Source: Acridotheres tristis (lineage: Eukaryota > Chordata > Aves > Passeriformes > Sturnidae). From it: DNA of 64,000 nucleotides. How positions within the stretch are numbered: position 1 is the stretch's first letter; every line of letters begins with the position of its first letter. Positions 21,623-31,502 of this stretch are shown in pieces. Under the pieces are notes generated by a model. That model ran no database searches. It saw only the letters and a list, made by a program, of their open reading frames with translations, and had not been told where the DNA came from. Where the stretch lies: NCBI GenBank assembly GCA_037013685.1, contig CM072892.1, forward strand, positions 558,001-622,000, in the 5' to 3' direction. Both the position numbers and the translations under genes were made by a program.

Positions 21623-22079
21623 TCTGTGTCACCCCATGGGGACAAGCAGAGCACTGGGGGCAGGCACAGCTCCATCCTGTGCTCCAGAGTCATTTCGGGT
21701 CAGTGTTTGACCTCCTGGCCTGAGGTCAGCAGCTGCTGGGGGAAGGAGGCTGAGCGGGGTGAATGCTGTAAATCTTCCCGATTTCAATGCCTAAAGGATT
21801 CAAAGGATGGTTTAGACTCCCAGAAGGAACTGGCACTTCAGTCCAAGGCCATCAGGCTGCACAGGAGGATGGTGAAGCAGAGGGAGCCTGGGAGCTCCAG
21901 CCCTGCCACACCAATTCCAGCAGGAGCAGGAGGAGCTGCCTGGACACGGGGCCGGGGTGACAGAGCCAGGCTGAGTCACACAGCTCTGTCAGCACGGGGC
22001 AGGCGCCGAGGAGGACAGAGCTCTGCTTTTGGCACCAGCATCAGCCTCACTTTGTCTCCTTGTGCCCCCCGAGTGCTGC
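21623..22079. other. Unassigned non-coding DNA
   Basis: No repeat recognised before the array at 22.08 kb. Confidence 0.3.
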
Positions 22080-22312
22080 GGGGCACAGCTGGGCTGTGCA
22101 GGGGTCACCCCATGGCTGGGGGGCACAGCTGGGCTGTGCAGGGGTCACCCCAGGGGTGGGGGCACAGCTGGGCTGTGCAGGGGTCACCCCAGGGCTGGGG
22201 GCACAGCTGGGCTGTGCAGGGGTCACCCCAGGGGTGGGGGCACAGCTGGGCTGTGCAGGGGTCACCCCATGGCTGGGGGCACAGCTGGGCTGTGCAGGGG
22301 TCACTCCAGGGC
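22080..22312. repeat. 39-40 bp minisatellite, about six copies
   Basis: The unit joins GGGCTGTGCAGGGGTCACCC with CAGGGCTGGGGGCACAGCT. Changes are limited to CAGGGGTGG and CATGGCTGG forms in alternate units, hinting at a two-unit repeat. Confidence 0.92.
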
Positions 22313-22426
22313 CAGCACAGCCCAGTCCTGCCCAGCCCCTCAGGGACCACCCTGGGCAGGTGCCCCCAGCCCGGGCTCACAGCCACGCTGGGGCTGCCTC
22401 AGCTCTGATCAAAGCACCGTTATTGA

Positions 22427-22620
22427 TCACAGGATCCCAGAACCGTTTGGAAGAAACCTTAAAAATCATCCCATCCCACCCCTGCCATGGCAGGGACACC
22501 TCCCACTGTCCCAATGTCCAGCCTGGCCTTGGGCACTGCCAGGGATCCAGGGGCAGCCACAGCAAATCTGGGAATTCTGTGCCAGCCCTGCCCACCCTCC
22601 CAGCCAGGATTCCCGGCCGC
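22427..22620 (-). mobile_element. CR1 3' end fragment
   Basis: CACAGGATCCCAGAACCGTT terminus, AAATCATCCCATCCCACC (a short CCCAT pair in the spot that expands elsewhere), CCCTGCCATGGCAGGG and the CCAGGGATCCAGGGGCAGCC block. Confidence 0.9.
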
Positions 22621-22899
22621 CTCAGCCCCATTTTCCTCCCAGCCCTGTTCAGCTCCACCCTGACCCCAGAGCTGCCAGCACCCCAAACCCGGCTGTGCGT
22701 GTCCCCCAGGGCCGGGACCCCATCGCTGTCACTCTGAGCACATCCCGAATTCCTCCTTGCTGCCGCTATTTTTAGCTCCCGTTTATCCCCAATGCACTTT
22801 CCCTGCTCTGCATCCCTGCCTCCATCCCTGGCCATGAACTCCGGGGTTCATTGTGGCAGAAGATTTGGGATAAAACCCCCTCCTCCCTGCCTGCCCTAA

Positions 22900-23220
22900 A
22901 GGTGCGGGAGGTCGAGCATTTTTCGGGAGGGAAGGGGCAGTTTAATTTAAATTAATTATTATTTACGCATTCCAGGTGTGCCGCTGGCATCCCGAATTCC
23001 TGCGGGGAGGAATCCCGCCCTTCCTGTCCCCGGGGCTCGGTGACAGAGCCTGGCCCGGTTCTGTGCTTCCCAAAGGCACCGGAGATCCCGGGACTGCGGC
23101 CCGGGACTGGGGGGGCAATCAGCGATTCCAGCAGCAATTAACGAGCCCTTAATTAGGGGGGAGCCGCTCGTGCCCCGCGGGCCCAGAGAGAGGCGGCTTC
23201 GCCTTCGCTTGATTGCCACC
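22900..23220. promoter_or_regulatory. Short CpG-rich block
   Basis: I count roughly two dozen CpG dinucleotides in 320 bp at about 60% GC, far above neighbouring DNA. AT-rich pieces (TTTAATTTAAATTAATTATT and TTAACGAGCCCTTAATTAGG) frame the CpG-rich core. It could be a small unmethylated island or an enhancer. No exon, start codon context or TATA box can be tied to it. Confidence 0.35.
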
Positions 23221-23237
23221 TGCTGTGGATGTGGGGA

Positions 23238-23643
23238 CATGCACGGACACTGCCACCATTGTCACCACTGCCACCATTGTCACCACGGACACTGCCACCA
23301 TTGTCACCACTGCCACCACGGACACTGCCACCACGGACACTGTCACCACTGCCACCACGGACACTGCCACCACGGACACTGCCACCATTGTCACTGCCAC
23401 CATTGTCACCACTGCCGCCATGGACACTGTCACCACTGCCACCACTGCCACCATTGTCACCACTGTCACCACTGTCACCATTGTCACTGCCACCACTGTC
23501 ACCACTTCCACCACGGCCACCACTGTCACCACTGTCACTATTGTCACCATTGTCACCACTGCCACTGCCACCTCCCCTGCTGGCACCAGCACGGCCATTG
23601 CCACCAGTGCCAGCAGTGCCAGCAGCGCCACTGCCACCACCTC
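23238..23643. repeat. Triplet-based CACCAYTGTCAC minisatellite
   Basis: Irregular 6-, 9- and 18-bp periodicities made of CAC, CAT, TGT and TGC triplets, with GGACACTGCCACCAC inserts. All three plus frames stay open and code only for low-complexity His/Cys, Thr or Pro/Leu runs. Confidence 0.9.
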
Positions 23644-23923
23644 AGGGACAGCTGTCCCTCGTGCCCTGGGGACATGGGGCACTCTGGTGTCCAGGGACAG
23701 CCCTGGGCTGGCACCCACACCATAAATCAGGGATGTTCCCAAAGGCCCTGACCTGGACCCGTGTTGGTGTTGGAGTCCAGCCCAACTTCAGCACAAAACA
23801 TCATTCACTGTTCTAAGGAGACCAAAATATCCTTAACATGAAAATAAAAGCGGGTTCAAATATTCCAGTGAAATTTTTACAGACACATCCCTGGGAGCAG
23901 AGCACCGCCTTCTCCTGGTTTTG
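23644..23923. other. Unassigned spacer
   Basis: No recognised repeat in this short stretch. Confidence 0.3.
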
Positions 23924-24120
23924 GTGGGGTTTTTTTTGGTTTTTTTTTTTTTTTTTGTTTGTTTTGTTTTTTGTTTGTTTGTTTGGTTGGTTTTTTTTGT
24001 TTGGGGTTTTTTTTGTTTTTTTGGTTTGGTTTTTGGGTTTTTTGTTTGTTTGGTTGTTGTTGTTGTTTGTTTTGGGGGGGGGTGGTTTTTTGTTTGTTTT
24101 TAGTTTTGTTTTTTTTTTCT
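23924..24120. repeat. T/G low-complexity tract
   Basis: Long T runs broken by single or paired Gs, with one G8 run near 24080. It contains almost no A or C, so it is a strand-asymmetric simple sequence, possibly a decayed poly(A) tract read on the minus strand. Confidence 0.9.
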
Positions 24121-24669
24121 CCAGGATTTGTTCCTTGTGCCTTTGATCAGCACCAGATCCCCAGTTCCTGGAGCCTGTTGGGTTCTGGTCAGCTCTGGGG
24201 GAAAGGCAGCCCAGTGATCCAGGACAAGAAATCCTGGCTGGCAGGAGCTGCCTGACGTCGGGAGTGATTAGAGCCGACACAGAAATGTGGAGCAGAGATC
24301 AAAAGTAAATGTTGTTCCCTGTAATTTGATGGGAAGGACTTTTTCAAGTATTTCCATGTTTTGTTCAGATTAACTTATCTCTGCTTTCCCACTGACACCC
24401 AGGAGCTGTGGGGAAGGGAGAAGGAAAGGGAACAAATAAATAAGCAGCAAACAGATAAATAAAGCCAGGATGATGAAGGGTTTGCATTCAGATTTCACCA
24501 GGAGCCAAAAACAAAAGGGGAGCTGAAATGCTGTGATGCACGAACAATTCTGGCAAAGAATATCGTTTTAAATCCACATTTATTACAGGAGGTCTGAGGG
24601 CCCAGCACTGCCCCAGGGTTTTGGGAAGGGGTTGGCAGCATTCCCATGGCTGACACTGCCCTGGGGGGA
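24121..24669. other. Unassigned non-coding DNA
   Basis: AT-richer in 24280-24560. No repeat or gene evidence. Confidence 0.3.
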
Positions 24670-24895
24670 CTCCATGGAATCCCAGAATGGTTCAGGATGG
24701 AAGAGACCAGAAATTCCCCCAGAGCCACCCCTGCCATGGCAGGGACACCTCCCACTGTCCCAATGTCCAACCTGGCCTTGGGCACTGCCAGGGATCCAGG
24801 GGCAGCCACAGCAAATCTGGCAATTCCAGCCCAGCCAGGAATTCCCAATTCCCGAAATCCCATCCAGCCCTGCCCTCCTTAGACTCAAGGTGCTC
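24670..24895 (-). mobile_element. CR1 3' end fragment
   Basis: GGAATCCCAGAATGGTTCAG terminus, CCCTGCCATGGCAGGG, GGCAATTCCAGCCCAGCCAG and a CCATCCAGCCCTGCCCTCC end. Confidence 0.9.
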
Positions 24896-25375
24896 AGAGG
24901 AAGGAGCTGGGTGTGTCCAGGGCCTGGGCTCTCCCCTCCCCGAGGCTGGCAGGGAATTGCATCCCCCCCTTGAGTGGATTTCCAGAGAGAGGAACTCTCC
25001 CTTGGATATTCTGGTTTGATTTGCTCAGTGTTAAAATTGTTTTTTCTCTATTCCAAGCGTGTTTGGCTGCTGCTCCCGGGCACTGGACCTTGTTGTACCT
25101 TTGTCTGATAAATCAGAGACCTTTGTTTTCCAGGCATCTTCTCCCCTGACAGTGCTCAGGTAGAGATGAAATCAGGGGTGTTTCTCATTCTGTAAAGTAA
25201 ATAAATGCAGTGTGTTCAGTAAGACAGGTTTTGTGGACCTCAGGTCTTCCTGTCCTGCTCATCCAGGGGATGGAGACAAATATTTTAGCAATATATTGCC
25301 TGTGGCAATAGAACAAAGGGTGATGGTTTGGCCTGAGAGAGAAGAGATTTACATGGATATATTTTTATACAGTGA
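24896..25375. other. Unassigned non-coding DNA
   Basis: Unique sequence without recognised features. Confidence 0.3.
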
Positions 25376-25492
25376 GGGTGGGCAGGCCCTGGCACTGAAT
25401 TCCCAGATTTGCTGTGGCTGCCCCTGGATCCCTGGCAGTGCCCAAGGCCAGGCTGGACACTGGGCTTGGAGCAGCCTGGGACAGTGGGAAAA
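25376..25492 (+). mobile_element. CR1 fragment, sense, 3' end lost
   Basis: CCCAGATTTGCTGTGGCTGC to GGGCTTGGAGCAGCCTGGGA. The CCATGGCAGGG block and terminus are missing. It keeps the longer GGCTTGGAGCAGCCTGG form also present at 35.69 kb. Confidence 0.82.
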
Positions 25493-26072
25493 ACTCTCGA
25501 GTAGTTGTTCAGCGGGAAAGGGACAGCTCTGAGGAGCTGGAATGATTTCCCGGCTCCAGACAGAGGTTCTGTCACACAGAGTGACCCTGGAGCTCACCTT
25601 GGCACAAGCAGAGACCATCCCAGTGGCAGAGCAGTGCAGGGAACTGGGCAGGGCTGTGGGATGGGCACCAGTGCACCCAGGGCAGGAATGCCAGCCGTGG
25701 GAGCAATGGCAGCTACTGTGGGTAATTACAGGCACATTTTGTGCCCTGGAACCAAACAGCCCCAGCTGCAGAGCTGTGGGTTCCTGCGGTCTGGGGTTAG
25801 GATTTTCCAGGGATATGAGCAGGTGAAGGTCAGCTCTTCCCAGGATGGGCTCCCAGCTCCTGTCCCTGGGTGTGTGCAGGTGCATGCTCAGCACACGCTG
25901 CCCTGGGCATGCCAGGAACCATCCCACAGCTCCTGTGCAGAGCCAGGCTCTGGCCACGGGATCCTTCTGTTCCCAGGGCACAGGAACAGCCAGGCCAGGG
26001 CTCACCTGAGCTGTGTGAAAAATGCAACAATCCCGAACAATCCAAAAACTCCCCGCCCTGTGCTGGACACTG
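25493..26072. other. Unassigned non-coding DNA
   Basis: A 229-codon frame spans 25505-26194, but its product resembles no protein I know and it continues into CR1. Not annotated as a gene. Confidence 0.3.
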
Positions 26073-26598
26073 CTGAGGTCACACCTCCAGTGCAGAGATC
26101 GGTTTGGGGCTCCTCAGTTCAGGAAGGACCTGGAGGGGCTGGAGCGTGTCCAGGGAAGGGAATGGAGCTGGGAAAGGGAATGGAGAATTCCTGAGGGAGC
26201 TGGGAAGGGAATGGAGAATTCCTGAGGGAGCTGGGAAGGGAATGGAGAATTCCTGAGGGAGCTGGGAAGGGGCTCAGCCTGGAGAAAAGGAGGTTCAGGG
26301 GGGCCCTTGTGGCTCTGCACAACTCCCTGCCAGGAGGGGACAGCCGGGGGGATTTGGGATCTGGGAACAGGGCAGGCTCAGGGTGGAGAGCAGCAGGAAT
26401 TTCCCCATGGAAAGGTTTGTCACAGCTGCCCAGAGGAGGAGTGCAGTGCAGTCCCCAGCCCTGGAAGGATTTTACAGTCCTGTGGATGTGACATTTGGGG
26501 ACAGGGCTCAGTGTGCCCTTGGCAGCGCTGGGGAAGGGCTGGACTCGATGCTCTGAGAGGGATTCTCCAGCCTGGAGAATCTGTGATTCCAAGATGCA
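26073..26598 (+). mobile_element. CR1 3' fragment, sense, carrying a small 31-bp minisatellite
   Basis: Order: GCTGAGGTCACACCTCCAG, GGGGCTGGAGCGTGTCCAGG, the 31-bp repeat, CAGCCTGGAGAAAAGGAGGT, CTCTGCACAACTCCCTGCCA, GCAGCAGGAATTTCCCCA, and a 3' end with GGGCTGGACTCGATGCTCTG. This intact order lets the expanded copies at 48.3 and 56.1 kb be placed on the CR1 map. Confidence 0.85.
26145..26272 (+). repeat. 31-bp minisatellite inside CR1, three to four units
   Basis: The unit is GGAATGGAGAATTCCTGAGG followed by GAGCTGGGAAG. It is the shortest of three arrays of this unit in the window. Confidence 0.9.
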
Positions 26599-26868
26599 GA
26601 AACCACTGCAGTGCCTTCCTGGGGAGGCTCAAACCCCCGAGGAGACAAACCCTGCTCGTGTTCCTACAAACTCTATATGAGCAGGCTCCTTCCTTCCCTC
26701 CCCCTCTGCTCAGAAGGATCTGAGGTGCTGGGAGCTGCAGCCCGAGCAGTGCTGGTACCACATGAGAAACAGCTCTGCAAACCTGCCTGGCCCAAGCGGC
26801 CCCACAGAGCACTTCAGCAGAGAGCGAGCCAAGGGAAAGCTCTCATCAGTTCTGGGCTGAGCCGGGCT
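26599..26868. other. Unassigned non-coding DNA
   Basis: No repeat recognised between the CR1 copy and the 12-mer array. Confidence 0.3.
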
Positions 26869-27142
26869 CTGGGCTCAGCTCTGGGCTCAGCTCTGGGCTC
26901 AGCTTTGGGCTCAGTTCTGGGCTCAGCTTTGGGCTCAGCTTTGGGCTCAGCTCTGGGCTCAGTTCTGGGCTCAGTTCTGGGCTCAGCTCTGGGCTCAGCT
27001 CTGGGCTCAGCTCTGGGCTCAGCTTTGGGCTCAGCTCTGGGCTCAGCTCTGGGCTCAGCTCTGGGCTCAGCTCTGGGCTCAGCTTTGGGCTCAGCTCTGG
27101 GCTCAGCTCTGGGCTCAGCTCTGGGCTCAGCTCTGGGCTCAG
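26869..27142. repeat. 12-bp minisatellite (CTGGGCTCAGCT), about 23 copies
   Basis: Almost pure. The only variants are TTTGGGCTCAGCT and CTGGGCTCAGTT. GAGCCCAG and CTGGGCTC make each unit partly self-complementary. Frames stay open on both strands. Confidence 0.95.
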
Positions 27143-27352
27143 CACAGCAGCCCTGATGGGGCTGGAGCTGCCTGGCAGCAGCCACAGAGCTGCAGGTGTT
27201 GGTTTGTGGCCAAGAATTAGAGCATCCCTCAGCAGCTCTGGGGAAGGGCTTGGGGGTTACTCTGAAGGTTCAGGTTTTCTGTCTCCAGGGTAGGAGAAGG
27301 AACCCCAAGAATGGATGCACACCACAATGAGGGAGTGGCCAGAATCCATCCC

Positions 27353-27516
27353 TGTTCCAGAATCCATCCTGTTCCAGAATCCATCCCTGTTCCAGAATCC
27401 ATCCCTGTTCCAGAATCCATCCTGTTCCAGAATCCATCCCTGTTCCAGAATCCATCCTGTTCCAGAATCTATCCCTGTTCCAGAATCCATCCCTGTTCCA
27501 GAATCCATCCCTGCTC
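27353..27516. repeat. 17-18 bp minisatellite (TTCCAGAATCCATCCCTG), about ten copies
   Basis: Units differ by presence or absence of one C, which shifts the frame. Confidence 0.94.
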
Positions 27517-27611
27517 CAGAGACCAGAGCTCAGGAAGGATTTCCTCACAAACAAGGTTTGCAGGAATTGCACAGGGCTGGCCTGCAGAGCTGGTTTGGCC
27601 ATCAGCACCCA

Positions 27612-27708
27612 GGATAAACCTGGACATTTTTCCAGGCTCCTCTTCTTTTCAGGGAACCCAGGATGTACCTGGTCATTTGTCCAGGCTTCCCCCTTTTTTG
27701 GGGAACCA
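27612..27708. repeat. Two-copy 48-bp direct repeat
   Basis: Both copies carry an ACCTGG...CCAGGC inverted pair and a GGGAACC end. The copies are clearly diverged. Confidence 0.65.
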
Positions 27709-27750
27709 GCTGTATGCCTCCTTCACACCCTGTAGAACACCCAAGAGCTG

Positions 27751-27982
27751 TGTCCAAGGCCAGGCTGGATGGGAATTGGAACAACCTGGGACAGTGGGAT
27801 GGGATAATGGGGTGGGATGGGATAATGGGGTGGGATGGGATGGGATGGGATAATGGGATGGGATAATGGGATGGGATGATGGGATGGGATGGGATGGGAT
27901 GGGATGGGATGGGATGGGATGGGATGGGATGGGATGGGATGGGATGGGATGAGACTTAAGGTCCTTCCAACCCAACCCCAGT
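27751..27982 (+). mobile_element. CR1 3' end, sense, with internal GGGAT array
   Basis: TGTCCAAGGCCAGGCTGGAT on the left and ACTTAAGGTCCTTCCAACCC on the right are the normal CR1 borders. The CCCTGCCATGGCAGGG block between them has been replaced by the array. Confidence 0.82.
27796..27952. repeat. GGGAT / GGGATAAT microsatellite
   Basis: Mixed units on the left, then about 15 pure GGGAT units. The same array in the opposite orientation is seen at 6.9, 34.5 and 58.6 kb. Confidence 0.95.
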
Positions 27983-28529
27983 CACATCCTCAGCTCCTGC
28001 CCAGGCTCAGGTCCCTCCCCCAGGAGCCCGGGGTGTGAAGCAGGGCTTGGCACGGCAGGAGGCACCACAGGGGCCAGCACACAGCAAACAAACCAGCAGC
28101 AGGCTGCTTCCTTATGCAGGGATCAGGATCCACGGATTAGGTGGATACAGGCAGATATCAGCACATCCACCTGTCAAGTGTCAGCAGCTTCACAATCCCA
28201 AACTCCCCAGAAAAAACTGAAAGGAAATCTGACAGGTTTGTAAAGCCCAGTAACAGGGAATGGAAAGGAGCAGAGAGGTACAGATGGAGATACTGGGGGT
28301 TTATGAGGGGATTATATTATTATAATCATTTTAATATTATTATATCATCCTCTCTCCTGAGACAGCCAAACCCAATCCTCCTCCATCATCTAACCATGGC
28401 TCCAGGCTGCTCCCAGGCACGGGGGCTTGGCCAAGGTCCTGAGGAAAGGCCCTGGAGAACGGGAGGCTCAGGATTTAGGGCAGAGCACGGAAGGATGCTC
28501 AGAGCCACAGGTACCTGGAAGAGTTCCAA
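27983..28529. other. Unassigned DNA with an AT-rich core
   Basis: 28300-28350 is nearly pure A/T. The rest is unique. No gene evidence. Confidence 0.3.
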
Positions 28530-28643
28530 AATGTTGTGGCTGTGGCACTTGGGGACGTGGGTTAGGGGTGGCTTTGGCAGAGCTGGGGAATGGTTGGGAC
28601 TGGATGGGCTTAAGGGTCTTTTCCAGCCTTAATGATTCCACGA
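28530..28643 (+). mobile_element. CR1 3' end fragment, third subfamily
   Basis: GGCTGTGGCACTTGGGGACG ... GGGACTGGATGGGCTTAAGG ... TCTTTTCCAGCCTTAATGAT is a sense 3' end. Confidence 0.75.
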
Positions 28644-28931
28644 ATGGAAAAGATTCCTGTGTGCCACCCAAATCCAGGACACTCCCATGCCCTGGCAGGA
28701 ACAACTCGTGGAGCTCGACTGAAGGGGCCAGCAAGGTCAGGCACTGCCCTGTGCACCCACAGCCCACCCTGAGGGAACACACACCTGAAGGCTGGAGCTG
28801 AGCCCCGAGAGGAACTCCAGGCTCTGAGAGACACGGCAGGGACGTGTGGCTGCACCCTGGGACAGGAGCCCGGGGCAGGGGGTGTCACCGTCCTGAAAAT
28901 AGTCAGAAAATTGAGTAAAATCAGAGAATCA

Positions 28932-29284
28932 GGAATATCCTGAGCTGGAGGGACCCCCAGGGATCATCCCAGCCCCTGTCCCTGCACAGACCCCCCAGCA
29001 ATCCCACCCTGGCATCCCTGGTGTCCAAACTCTCCTGGAGCTCTGGAATTCCCTGGGGAGCCTGGGCAGTGCCAGCACCCTCTGGGGGAGGGAAGAACCT
29101 TTCCCAAAATCCAGCCTGACCCCCCTGGCCCAGCTCCAGCCGTGCCCTGGGTCACTCTCCATGCCGTGGTTTGGGACTGGTGGGATTGGTGGAAGGCTGG
29201 AATGATGATCCTGGAGCTCTCTTCCAGCCCTAACAATTCTGGAATTCTCTGCCCTGCACCATCACCCAAACCCCAGAGGTGCTG
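28932..29284. mobile_element. Composite CR1 segment, copy A of a recent local duplication
   Basis: Two CR1 pieces lie back to back: a minus-strand piece (about 28932-29150, CTGTCCCTGCACAGACCCCC to CCCTGGGTCACTC) and a plus-strand 3' end (about 29160-29250, TGATGATCCTGGAGCTCTCT, CCAGCCCTAACAATTCTGG). The whole composite recurs at 41839-42187 with about five substitutions and two small indels. Confidence 0.8.
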
Positions 29285-29851
29285 CTGGTGCCTCTGGCTT
29301 TTGCTGCCCGTGTTTGTGACAAGCATTTCCATCTGCAGGCAGAGAAAGGAGCCGCTCCCTGTCCCAGGATGTGCTCCGTGTGTTAATCACCCACCGCCAT
29401 AATTGCTCCCGAAGATTTTTCCTGTTGCATTTATACACTCCACCTGATTAGCAGTCATGGAACAGCAGCAATTTGCCATAATATTCTGAGAGCGCTTAAT
29501 TTTCTCTTTGATGAAAGAGCTGTAAATGGAGGCACCTGTACTCAACAGCTCCTCTGATTACTTACTTCATTATTGTCACACTTGCCATTATTATTTGATA
29601 TTTGCAAACAGCACTATTAGAGCTCATCCACTGCCTGGTGCCCACTGAAGGAAGAACAGGTGCTTTTTGCCTAATTACACAGGAATATATTTTCCATAGA
29701 TCCTCCTCATGCCAATTATTTCTTTGAGACGAGCTGCAGTGATGAGGAAGTTTCCATGGGAATGGGCTCCTGAGGGGGGAAGGAGAATGCAAAAAGGTGC
29801 CAGGAATGCAGGGATAGCACTGGGTGGGATAAAGAGTAAAGAAAAACAAGA
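29285..29851. promoter_or_regulatory. Unique AT-rich island, candidate conserved regulatory DNA
   Basis: 29395-29660 is repeat-free and rich in homeodomain-like cores: CACCTGATTAGCAGTCATGG, CAGCAATTTGCCATAATATT, GAGCGCTTAATTTTCTCTTT and GATTACTTACTTCATTATTG. The density and context resemble developmental enhancers. This is inference only. Confidence 0.35.
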
Positions 29852-30008
29852 CTTTGCCCAGAGCAGCTGTGGCTGCCCCTGGATCCCTGGCAGTGCCCAA
29901 GGCCAGGTTGGACATTGGGACAGTGGGAGGTGTCCCTGCCATGGCAGGGCTGGGATGGGTGGGATCTGAGGTCTCTCCCAACCCAAACCTTTCTGGAGTT
30001 CTATGGAA
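29852..30008 (+). mobile_element. CR1 3' end fragment, sense
   Basis: GAGCAGCTGTGGCTGCCCCT, CCCTGCCATGGCAGGG and TCTCTCCCAACCCAAACC, ending GTTCTATGG, a trace of the CR1 terminal octamer. Confidence 0.9.
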
Positions 30009-30476
30009 TCCTCTGAAGAATGATCACTGTTCATTCCATAATGACCTCGAATCCATGGGTTATTTTCTCTCCCCATTCTTGTTGCACCCAGTTGTGTTTT
30101 TCCCCCAGGGAATTGCAGCAGGAAGGGCAGGAGTGAGCTGGGACACCACATCCACCAATATTTGGGATATTTGAAGTTCCAGCCTTCCCCAGATCCCCAT
30201 CTGACGAGGAGAACAGCAGGAGGACAAAGCTCCATTTCCCAAACCAGCCTGAAGGATCCACCAAAAAGCCCAACCAGATGATCAAGAGCAACATTTGCTG
30301 CTTATGAAGCACAATGAGGTGCTTGATTCTGATTTACAAACCAGAGTCCCAGCTCCTCAGGAGACCCAGGCAGCTCCTGCTCCTGTCTGTCCCTGTTCTG
30401 TTCCTCTTCCTGGGAAAGGAGAACATTCCCAGTCTGTTATTTGCTCGAGCACTGACCCATTTACTGCATCACAGGG
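30009..30476. other. Unassigned non-coding DNA
   Basis: No recognised repeat or gene. Confidence 0.3.
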
Positions 30477-30632
30477 CTGAACCCAAGGAGGGTTCCCATC
30501 CCTCCCAGACAATGGAATTGACTCCAAGGAGGGATCCCATCCCTCCCAGACAATGGAATTGAACCCAAGGAGGGATCCCATCCCTCCCAGACAATGGAAT
30601 TACACCCAAGGAGGGATCCCATCCCTCCCAGC
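30477..30632. repeat. 41-bp tandem repeat, about four copies
   Basis: The unit joins CCCAAGGAGGGATCCCATCC with CTCCCAGACAATGGAATTGA. It contains GGGATCCC and GGAGGGATCCCATCCCTCC, a near-perfect palindrome in every unit. Confidence 0.9.
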
Positions 30633-31172
30633 TGATGGGAGTCCCCACAGCTGACTCAGGGCCCGTGCCCACCACAACACCCCCACAGGATACCTGACAA
30701 ACGGGTCAGGCAAAAAATTGTTCTTTATCAGCAGCTCAGATGGGTCTGACCCACTGCCTGGAAATCCTTCCCAGAACCAGGAAAAATGGCAACATCAGGT
30801 TTTTTCCACCCACACTAATGACAAGACAAGCTGTGGCACCAGTTCATCCCTGTGAGAATCTCCCCATTATTTTGTTTTACTCCTTCTGCCCCCATTCTCA
30901 GGTTCCTGTGCTGCTGATGTGATTCCAGCATTTCCCTGCTCCTCCAGCCCCTCAGGAGCCCCCAGGGTTTCAGAGCTGCCCCCGAGGTTTTTCTCTGTTG
31001 GTGCAGAAGCACCAGGGGTGGTTTGAGCTCCCCTGCAGGTCCAGTGGCAGCACCAAGGACGGTGCTCCGAGATTCCCCACCAGGAATTCCCTCCCAGCCC
31101 TGGGTTCCAGCCCTGCCCTGCTCCTGTGCAGCTCCTCCAGCAGCTTCAGGGGTCACCATGGCTGTAATGGCT
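30633..31172. other. Unassigned non-coding DNA
   Basis: Unique sequence. Confidence 0.3.
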
Positions 31173-31502
31173 GTAGTGACCACAGCCCAGGGGTGACCAC
31201 AGCCCAGGGGTGACCACGGCCCAGGGGTGACCACAGCCCAGGAGTGACCACAGCCCAGGGGTGACCACAGCCCAGGAGTGACCACAGCCCAGGGGTGACA
31301 CAGCCCAGGGGTGACCACAGCCCAGGAGTGACCACAGCCCAGGGGTGACCACAGCTCAGGGGTGACCACAGCCCAGGGGTGACCAGGGCTCAGTGAACAT
31401 GACCCAGGGGTGACCATGGTTGTAGTGACCAGAGCCCAGGGGTGACCAGAGCCCAGGGGTGACCATGGCCCAGGGGTGACCATGGCCCAGGGGTGACCAT
31501 GG
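31173..31502. repeat. 17-bp minisatellite (GTGACCACAGCCCAGGG), about 19 copies
   Basis: Variants include GGAGTGACC, GACCATGGCCC and one unit missing an AC. The right third is more diverged. Confidence 0.94.

Noticed and set aside
23170..23751. His/Cys-rich frame resembling a metal-binding or zinc-finger-like protein
   Set aside because: The CACCATTGTCAC triplet repeat generates the His-Cys-His pattern. Spacing is that of the DNA repeat and other frames are equally open.
28558..28566. GGGTTAGGG, a telomere-like hexamer
   Set aside because: Single occurrence without tandem TTAGGG, inside a CR1 3' end.
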